From contig NWUY0300001016.1 of assembly GCA_004151065.3 (NCBI GenBank), positions 30,467-56,867 of the forward strand: DNA of 26,401 bases, written 5' to 3'. Positions 19,190 through 26,401 of this stretch are shown here, in pieces. The number at the start of each line of letters is the position of its first letter. The first letter of the stretch is position 1. The DNA is from Larix sibirica (Eukaryota; Streptophyta; Pinopsida; Pinales; Pinaceae). The notes under the pieces are model-generated. The model ran no database searches, was not told the origin of the DNA, and was given only the letters and a program-made list of their open reading frames with translations. Position numbers and translations under genes: made by a program.

Positions 19190-19640
19190 GGATGTATTCA
19201 ACAAGAGAAGGTCATTGTTTCTATAAACCCTAGTAGCAAACATAATTTTAACAATGTTGATTTGGCAAAAAGATTGCAAGTTCGTGCAAAGTATATTCAA
19301 AGCACACAGGTTAATAGTGAGAATATTCAATTTTTTAAAGATTTGAAGGTTACCATGGATAAATGCGTGTTGCATTCAATTTTTTATGCTATAGATATGG
19401 ATGATGTGGATATTCTTTTGGGATACCATTGGATGGACTCATTCGATACAATATTAATGTGCAAAAGAAGTTTTCGAAGCTTTGGTACAAGAAAAAGAAA
19501 ATCACCTTCCACAGTATTTCTTCTACTAAACAAGAAGGGCGCAAGGGGGCACGTGAAGAAATACTTGCAAGAAAAATAGTTGAAGTTTCTACAAAAATGA
19601 CATATGTAGAATCCAAGGTTGAATCAAAAGAATAAAAATC
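19190..19640 (+). pseudogene. Retropepsin-like protease relic (gypsy-type likely)
   Basis: In the frame starting at 19079, residues 38-66 (GCIQQEKVIVSINPSSKHNF...VDLAKRL) align with the first half of an LTR-element aspartic protease, where 'I-D-S-G-..-HNF' is usual. Residues 106-122 (DMDDVDILLGYHWMDSF) match the later 'D.ILG..W' strand. The catalytic D-[ST]-G is N-P-S here (Asn50-Pro51-Ser52, 19226-19234). After about 19450 the coding frame moves to another frame reading NINVQKKFSKLWYKKKKITF, then a Lys/Glu-rich tail to 19635. The order gag-protease with this style of linker favours Ty3/gypsy, but RT and integrase are missing. Confidence 0.68.
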
Positions 19641-19759
19641 TACAGAAGCACATGAAGAAATTCCCCGAGAAGGAGATAAACAAGAAAAATATGTTAAGGA
19701 GCTACATGACCCCAAGGAACAATAAGTTCAAGAGTCAAAGAAATAAGAACCAATAACTA

Positions 19760-20210
19760 AGGTTGTAGTCTATCGACACCCACACCATCCGCGCACTCTT
19801 CAAATTAACTGTTGTTTGTTCTGCTGTGCACACCCTCTGTATGTCGTAATATTGCTATCAATGTATTGCATACTTCACTTGACATCACACCTAACTTATC
19901 ACTTCACAACATTGCAACTGACTTCTCACTTTACAAATTGTGTGTTGCTTCAACATATTCTACAGTTTGCGGTCTGGTTCAATAAGTCGTTTTGTTTTTG
20001 AAAATATACAACTTCAACTGATACTGCACATCTTCTGATGTGTTACTGTTATGACTTCACACATCAGTATCAGATGGGTTTGCGCACCTTCTATGATATT
20101 TCCATTCCGTCTTGGTGCAACCGTCTTTTAGAGAATCTGCAACATTCTGTACATCGTCTGTGATTTGACCTTTCTGTATAACGCACTTGTCTTAGATCAT
20201 CCTCATCATG
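19760..20210. other. Unrecognised 450-bp stretch before the N
   Basis: Composition changes here to pyrimidine-rich sequence ('cacccacaccatccgcgcactcttc...'), unlike the A-rich gag-protease tail before it, which suggests a junction near 19760-19780. It holds a short hairpin with arms CTGATGTGT (20035-20043) and ACACATCAG (20059-20067). No coding frame beyond ~60 codons. It may be part of another repeat, but I cannot name one. Confidence 0.45.
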
Positions 20211-20211
20211 N
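20211..20211. other. Single N at the start of the second copy
   Basis: The N separates '...catcctcatcatg' from 'accaaagatgatacc', the first base of the duplicated segment. Its exact coincidence with the repeat boundary points to a scaffold join or merged contig end. Confidence 0.8.
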
Positions 20212-20593
20212 ACCAAAGATGATACCCAAAAGTGCTATGATGCCATCTATGTGCCAAGGATCAAGAACACTCCATGAAAAATGCCTCCACAAATATCAAT
20301 ACCATTCCATCCAAATCCCCGTCAACATGTAGGGTCCCTGCTGAAAATGCATTGAAAATCACATGTGGACACCCATGCAAATGGGGGTTAATAGAACCCA
20401 AACTAAACCCATTGGTTTTGATTGAAAAGACTAGCTCAATAGGGACATGTAGTTATACATGCACATGAGGAAATCAAGTCAGAAAATTGACCCCAAGATC
20501 TCCTCCATGAAGCTCAAAGCACTCCACCACTCCAAGTAAAACTTTAAAGGAAAACCGAAGGGGTAGTTTCCAACATTCGTGTATATATATTTA

Positions 20594-20619
20594 TGTGTGT
20601 GTGTGTACACACACACACA
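20594..20619. repeat. TG/CA palindromic microsatellite, copy 2
   Basis: Identical to 12512-12537. Equal repeat length in the two copies of so mutable a sequence argues that the copies are very young, or the same locus assembled twice. Confidence 0.85.
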
Positions 20620-20904
20620 CATATGGAATCCCTAGTAAAACCATCGATGTAGACTAGTGTGTCTTACCCAGTGGGACTCAAATTAGGCACATGTTGGCAT
20701 GGAACTAGCCAAATTATGAACAACTTTGGCAACAACCAATTGAGCTAACCCGTTGGGATACACACACACATATGATGATGATTATAACAGTCCACATATG
20801 CCAAATTTGCTCCATTGAACCTTAAAAAATTGATAGCAAACTAATTGCATAGAAACTTTCCTATAAAGAAACTTTGGTCCTATAAAGAAAGGTAGAAGGA
20901 GCTA

Positions 20905-21413
20905 ATGCAAGGGAAAGTAAGATTCATACGAGGACCTTGTATTAACTCATCCTTTCCTTGGGGCTACTTTTATGGGGCTTGTGAAGGAAGCTCGGGTAAG
21001 TGTGGTGTTATGGCCATCCCTCATATAAGTAATCATCATTATTTCATTTTGAAATATGGAGCTGGCATGACAACCAACAATAGAGCAGAGTTTTATGCCA
21101 TGTAGATTTTGATGAAAATAACTGAAGAAAAATGTTTTAAAAGTCTACAAGTCTACGGGGAATCCAAACTTCCGATGGACTGGGCAAATGAAAATGCCAT
21201 ATTACAAATTTGACTCTAGGATCTATCATGGATAGGGTTACAGAGGTAAACAATTATTTTGATTTAATCTCTTTTACTCATATCCAAAGGGTGTTCAACA
21301 CAAAGGCAAATTCATATTCAAAAAACAACTCTTGCTATGCAAGAAGGCTTCTTATCAATTCAAGAATACAAGGAGGGAATCCTCTCCCTAGGATCACAAC
21401 TATCTATTATTGA
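20905..21413 (+). pseudogene. LINE RNase H relic, plus strand (copy 2)
   Basis: Second copy of the fragment at 12823-13331, with the same stop, the same frame shift and the same replaced catalytic residues (Tyr for the first Asp, Glu for the GDS Asp). The shared disabling changes show the decay happened before the 6.13-kb duplication. Confidence 0.72.
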
Positions 21414-22134
21414 TACCTTCTTGGTTGTTTTCCTCTCAGATGTAAGGGGATCCAACTTCAATCCTAGTTGATTTTTGTTTTGGGCATTGATTTTATTCCA
21501 GGGGGTTTTAAGAGATAAAGACAAGAAATCACTTGGATGCTTTCTGATTTTTGGAAGATTGTATTAAGTAGTTATGGGGAAGATTTCATTTTTTCTTAAC
21601 TCTAGATATGATCCAAAATACCAAAACAATATATATTTTGATTTCAAACCCGAAATAACAAATATAAAGATTTTTTCTTGGAAAAAAAAGACATACACAC
21701 TATGAATGGAAGATGTTTCCAAAGAATCTAAAAATTCCATGATTGTTGAAGTAGGAAAATAATATGGAAATATATGGTTTGGAAAGTTAGTCCCTAATCA
21801 TACGAGAGTCCATGTGAATTGGACACAAGATAATATAAGGAAAAAAATGAATGAAACTAGAGGACTGGCAAAGAGGACAAAGATGCTGCCATTAGAGTTT
21901 GTTTCTTCCACTCAAAAAGTCTGCGGAAGAAACAAAATTAAGAGAGAAGTTCTCTTTTAAGGAAATTATGCACAAATTAATGCAAGGTAATGTTGAAGGA
22001 TCAGTTCTCACGTGCAGACATGAGTGAACCTCCCTAGTTGGAATGAATCGAAACTAGAACAAAGTGAGACAATACATGCACACCTTCACCTAGATCACTT
22101 GAATATTCACAAGAGACAAAGTAGAGAAAAGTTA

Positions 22135-22413
22135 CCTCTGATATGAAGTTCGTCCTTGTTATCTTCAAGTTGCTGCAATCCGACTTCGTGTATGATAGAA
22201 CTTGTTACATATCCAACACAAACAAGTAGCAAGCAGAATGAACTAAAAACGATATAAATGATCTAAACAATGGCCAAGGAGATTTGTTATACATGACAAT
22301 AACATTCAAGTATGGGAAGGAAATGCATCATTGTATTAAATACAACATAAATAAATACAACCATGAGCCTTGGCGTTGTAGTCTCCTCCTGGTAGATTCC
22401 TACTATTCCAACA
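22135..22413 (-). mobile_element. Possible minus-strand LTR fragment (copy 2)
   Basis: Copy of 14053-14331 with one substitution (22305). Same weak evidence: a TGTTGGAATAG start on the minus strand and a 9-of-12 primer-site match at 22146-22135. Confidence 0.25.
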
Positions 22414-23096
22414 TGTCACCTTAGTCTTGAAAGGAAGCACATCAAGAGTGTAATGCTCTGGGATAATTTCTCCAACAATTCCTTGCAATCAATTCTTTTT
22501 TCTACACCCATGCCCAAAGGTCTCATTTATAGGAGAATAAGGATAAGAGATGGGTGAGAAGATTAGGGAAAGTGGATGAGGTATGATCCCAACAGTTGTG
22601 GAGCTCGAGCTAGATCCATAGGAATAGGAAGGAAAGGCTATCCAATGAGATTTCACTCTAGAAGCTTCTCAAAAACCTTATTTTTTACCCGTACAGAGAT
22701 CAACACGTTTTGTAATGGAGCAACATGCGCTAATATGGTTCGACGCGGGTTGCTATAAAGGCAAGATGCGCCATCGGCGCGAGTTTCCTGTGAGACAGAC
22801 TGTGTTGAGGGGTATTTGACGAGGGTTTCTAGTGGAGCAAAGCACGTCGAGGAAACAAAACAAGTTAAGTTGTAGGACAAGGAAATCAAAGACCATCCAC
22901 CGTGAAAGTTACTTTAGGGATCGTGGCAACATGAGGTCACAAGGTTTTGTACTACTGAAGAAAATTCCGTGTAACAGGTAACACAATGAATATGTTAGAA
23001 GGTGCATGCCAATTTATGTAATCTTTGGTAATATGTGATCCATTAATTATTAGAATTTTAACATTAATTTTAATTCAAAATTTGATCATCATTATT

Positions 23097-23112
23097 ATTG
23101 AGGTCGTATGTT
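23097..23112. repeat. Target-site duplication, left (copy 2)
   Basis: ATTGAGGTCGTATGTT, repeated exactly at 24882-24897; identical to the copy 1 pair. Confidence 0.92.
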
Positions 23113-23499
23113 TTTTTTTTTGACAAAAACGGATAAGTGGCTTTCATTATATAGAAAAAAACAGAGTTTACATAGAGTGGAGGACAAAATACTCCCATAA
23201 CAGAGAAGCATCCATCACTCCGTGTTCATCTTCTTCAAGCTTAAAATTGATATGAAACCTTCTAGAACGGTGAAAACTATAGCACCTTATAAACTGTCCA
23301 AGGAGAAATATGCAAAAGTGGAACATGACTACAAAGTTTCCTTATACAAAAAAGATGAAATATAGAATTTTTTGAGCTAGAGCTGAGCATGCTAGATGTT
23401 TCCAACCTGTGATTTCCAGCAAAACAGTATAGAAAACGTAGAGACAAAGAAAATAGCATAACGTTAACAAAAAAAAAAAGTGAGGCCAACCGTCAGCTG

Positions 23500-24129
23500 C
23501 TAAGGGTGTAAGCCAGTGTCCATAACTGTGCCTTTATACTCTGCCATTTCATTCATATCATTGTTGAGGTCAACGAAATTGCCAATGTGAGCCATGAACC
23601 TTTTCAATTTGTCCATCTTCCTCTCAAGATCTTCCATCTTGTTGCTTGAAACATCAACTTTTGAGTTCTTCCGGACCTTATGAGGGTAACAGAGGCCCAG
23701 AGTCTCTTCCAAGTGTTGCATCTTCTCAACAAATTTATTGCTTTGTTGCTTTACTTCCATGTGTGTTGATTGTGCCAGAGAGTAAAGATGGATCAAGACT
23801 CGTTTGAATTCCAGGTTCTCATTTCTAACCAGGCATATTTGAACTTCTAGTTCATGAATCTGCTTCCACAGGTGCTCTTCTTCCTGTTCGTTGCCATTAG
23901 TCAGATTGAGTATCTGAGGAAGCCCAGTACCGGCCTGCCTGTGGCAGGGGCCATGTACAGGGGAGCTGAAATGTTCGTCGACCATCAGGATCACATTATC
24001 CTCATCCGCTAGCGAGAGAGACCTTCTACAAACACCGAGGGGGCTTCTAATGGGCTTATTGCAACAGATGCATTTCGGGTAAGCACCAAGCCTATCATGC
24101 GAAGAGGAGCCAAATACAAGATGTTCCAT
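23500..24129 (-). CDS. 209-residue Cys-rich, coiled-coil ORF in LINE tail (copy 2)
   Basis: Translates identically to the ORF at 15419-16048: ATG start, Cys/His-rich residues 18-64, and two coiled-coil-like regions (82-145 and 162-195). The identity reflects the recent block duplication and is not evidence of selection by itself. Family and role unknown. Confidence 0.6.
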   Translation of the reverse strand: MEHLVFGSSSHDRLGAYPKCICCNKPIRSPLGVCRRSLSLADEDNVILMVDEHFSSPVHGPCHRQAGTGLPQILNLTNGNEQEEEHLWKQIHELEVQICLVRNENLEFKRVLIHLYSLAQSTHMEVKQQSNKFVEKMQHLEETLGLCYPHKVRKNSKVDVSSNKMEDLERKMDKLKRFMAHIGNFVDLNNDMNEMAEYKGTVMDTGLHP

Positions 24130-24197
24130 CGCACAGACAAGGTTCTCTTTCAGGCAGAGAGAGCTAATATTCCATATAGGGATATTCAGACAGGGTG

Positions 24198-24881
24198 TCA
24201 GGGAGTCCAGCGCAAAGACAGAGTGAGAATGCTGTTTGTAACCAAATCTTCGTTTCTTATGCTAAGATCAAGGCAACGCATGCCAGACAGATGGCGGTCT
24301 GACCAGGTGCAGTAAATGCAAAGGTGTGGGAGGATCCCGCGCATATCTAGGATATCCATTAAGGATATGGTTCTTATTTTGAGAAACCAGAAAGCTTGAC
24401 AGCTAAGGTTCAAGGCAACCTTAATTAGATCTCTTGTGGGATAGAGTGCCTTCATTCTAGGATGGATTTCAGGATTATGTAATCCATGTGTTTCAAATGT
24501 TTCATGATCATATTCGAGAACTCCATTGGAGAGCCCAACTCCTTTATTGGCCATGTGGTCTGCGTGTCCATTTAGAATTCTTAGAATATGGAAGAAGCTT
24601 ATCTCTTTGAATTCTTGGCTTATGCTGTCAAGAAGATAGTGCATCTTAGTGGTGGGATTCTTCCGGGTGTTTATAATATTTCTAGCTTCTCTGATGACGA
24701 TTAGTGAATCCCCTATAACCGTCGAATTCTCAATTCCCATTGCTCTAGCAATCTCAAGGCCTTTAATGAGACTAAGCCATTCTGCTCCATTATTGGTCTT
24801 TTTACCAATGCCCCAGGCGAACTCTCTCTGATTGTTCCCCATGGAGTTGTAAATTACTCCTCTCGCACCTGCCAACCCAAG
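24198..24881 (-). CDS. 5'-truncated LINE ORF2 end: RNase H domain (copy 2)
   Basis: Translates identically to 16117-16800: RNase H strands with 'TNNGAEW', 'IGDSLIVI' and 'HADHMAN', missing the first catalytic Asp because of the 5' truncation, followed by ~105 residues without a recognised domain. No internal stop. Confidence 0.85.
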   Translation of the reverse strand, partial: LGLAGARGVIYNSMGNNQREFAWGIGKKTNNGAEWLSLIKGLEIARAMGIENSTVIGDSLIVIREARNIINTRKNPTTKMHYLLDSISQEFKEISFFHILRILNGHADHMANKGVGLSNGVLEYDHETFETHGLHNPEIHPRMKALYPTRDLIKVALNLSCQAFWFLKIRTISLMDILDMRGILPHLCIYCTWSDRHLSGMRCLDLSIRNEDLVTNSILTLSLRWTP

Positions 24882-24897
24882 ATTGAGGTCGTATGTT
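24882..24897. repeat. Target-site duplication, right (copy 2)
   Basis: Partner of 23097-23112, abutting the truncated 5' end of the LINE insertion in the second copy. Confidence 0.92.
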
Positions 24898-26145
24898 ATT
24901 TATCTATGTATTTTAGATTATTATTTTGTTGGACTATGGTTAAGCTTAGGTTAAACATTGTTACACCTTTTTCTATGCTAGTCATTGACTACCTTTCCCT
25001 AATTTTTTAGGTGCTCACTCACACTTTAGATGAGATACATCCATGAGGGTTCACTCAGTAAACCTATAGCATAAAAAATTTGGTAGTTGAATATTAAAGA
25101 ATACCCCATAATCCATTTGTTTATCTCCTGAAATCATATGTTTAATCCTCTCTCATTACACTTTGCCAATTCAAAAAAACCCTTTATCTCAACTAGAAAT
25201 CCTAGGTATCCATTTTTCATGACATTTTTTATACTTCTTATTTGTATCTCTAATATTTTGATACGAGAATGCATCCACTTTTACCTGCTAACACTCATTA
25301 TGCTTCCTTCTCCCTTTGTCTTCAAAAGCCACAATGGTTTTTCTTGCTCAAGTCATGCCTCACCCAGATCGAACTTCCTCCTCCCTTTGGCTTCAAAAAT
25401 ACCTATATCGATATCCATAGGTAAAATAAAATACACTCCATAGTACCTATAACCATAGGTATATTAAAATACCCCTCTCATGCCCTAATTACCAAGTGAT
25501 ATATTGCTCAACTTTTGAGTAATTTTAGAACCCCCAATATCAATGAACATGGCATGGTATTGCATAATTAGCACACTTCCCATGGACACCTCTCACTCTC
25601 ATGTATTTTGGGATAAATATTCACAAGTGTTTCATTGCAAAACTCCCCCCCTTACCTCATGATCATGATCCCATGTTTTGTGTGGTATGCTTATATGGTT
25701 TCTTTGTCCTTTCCTGCAATTACAAATAACTAACTTGTACATTGGTGATTTTTTTCCAGCATAAAGGGTGAATTGTTAGCACACATAAGCAAGTGTAGAT
25801 TTCAATTAAGACATTTCCATTGCTTACAATTGTACAATGAGGAAAACTATTCAATTGGTGCAAAATTCAAATAAAGTCTATATCCTTATTGATACTTATA
25901 TACCACCAATGGTTTCAACAAATGTAAATGTCTTAATAAGGGATACCCTCATCCATAAGTAACTCTTCAATATTGTCGTTAACATTAACTATAAATAGAA
26001 AAAAAACATAAGTTATGATCATTGGGTTAATAGAAGGTGTACTCAAAATTGGATACCCTCATCCATGAGTAGCCCTTCAATACTATAATATACCTAGGGG
26101 AGGATAATAGGGGTACTTAGGGAGGTACCCAAGGATAATATATTA

Positions 26146-26401
26146 TGTAATGTGTACCTAAGGGAGAATAATTAAGGTAATGTGGTTATAAATAATAGAA
26201 TAGGCCCACTAGGTAGTTTTAATGAAATAATATAATAATGGGGATTTATTTGGCATAAGCCCCTAGGAATACTCATGAGGAGTTATTTGGCATTGTAGCA
26301 AGCATGGCTTGTGGAGTGATTCCTTCCTTAAGGAGTATTTGATGGTGTTACCCTACCTTAAGGGTTCTTTTATACATTCTTCTATTCTTTATGGTGTGAA
26401 T
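26146..26401 (+). mobile_element. LTR of copy 2, cut by the window end
   Basis: Identical to 18065-18260 up to 26341. The last 60 bases (26342-26401) are still alignable to the same LTR ('tggtgtt.cccta..ttaaggg') but at clearly lower identity, so they come from a different member of the LTR family. No primer site is reached before the window ends. Confidence 0.65.

Larger units (their letters stand above)
23111..24881 (-). mobile_element. Young 5'-truncated LINE insertion (copy 2)
   Basis: Same insertion as 15030-16800, at the same site and with the same truncation point, poly(A) tail and target duplications. It is therefore one insertion event duplicated with its surroundings, not two independent insertions. 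Confidence 0.92.
20212..26341. repeat. 6.13-kb duplicated segment, copy 2
   Basis: Direct copy of 12130-18260. Its left edge is the base immediately after the lone N at 20211, which suggests a contig join. Its right edge (26341) passes into sequence that is still related to the LTR but clearly diverged. True duplication, two haplotypes placed in tandem, or an assembly chimera are all possible. Confidence 0.93.

Noticed and set aside
12130-20210. A simple tandem duplication with an 8.08-kb unit
   Set aside because: Copy 2 diverges from copy 1 at 26342 instead of continuing into the primer site and gag region, and it begins right after an N.
12130-26341. The two 6.13-kb copies as the LTRs of one giant LTR retrotransposon
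   Set aside because: The left edge has no TG start, identity ends 134 bases before the primer site, and each copy contains nested LINEs in both orientations. The real LTR is the ~330-bp unit ending at 18394.

Overview
This looks like a gene-poor, AT-rich stretch of a large plant nuclear genome. The support is direct: RNase H-bearing LINE retrotransposons of the plant type, an LTR element with an initiator-Met tRNA primer site, decayed reading frames throughout, several simple and satellite-like repeats, and no recognisable host gene, tRNA or rRNA in 26.4 kb. A conifer or other gymnosperm is my guess from this style of sequence; nothing here proves it.

Layout. Bases 230-1215 hold four diverged units of a ~250-bp tandem repeat. 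Bases ~1480-7000 are an old but nearly full-length LINE on the minus strand: ORF1 with a broken CCHC knuckle (6990-5600), then ORF2 (5581-~1500) with AP endonuclease, reverse transcriptase, zf-RVT zinc-binding segment and RNase H, all in the expected order but full of stops and frameshifts. Bases 7000-12130 carry no gene that I can see, only an (AT)n run, a 20-bp minisatellite (8863-8991), a long imperfect foldback (9724-9872) and a 44-bp tandem repeat (9958-~10115).

The second half is dominated by a ~6.13-kb segment present twice in direct orientation (12130-18260 and 20212-26341; offset 8082, then 8081). I see only three substitutions and one N/indel between the copies. The second copy starts immediately after a single N at 20211, so assembly redundancy or allelic copies must be considered. 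Each copy contains, in order: a TG/CA mirror microsatellite, a plus-strand LINE RNase H relic, an LTR-like antisense stretch, a young 5'-truncated LINE insertion on the minus strand with a poly(A) tail and a 14-16-bp target-site duplication, a gene-free stretch, and most of an LTR.

Between the copies (18261-20210) is the rest of that LTR, a 12-base primer-binding site, and decayed gag-like and retropepsin-like reading frames, ending in ~450 bp of unrecognised sequence.

The most intriguing item is the young LINE insertion. Downstream of its RNase H domain it carries an intact 209-codon ATG-initiated ORF with a Cys-rich N-terminus and long predicted coiled coils. This is either a third LINE ORF or a 3'-transduced host sequence. 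There are no cooperating host genes: the coding content is all retroelement-derived.
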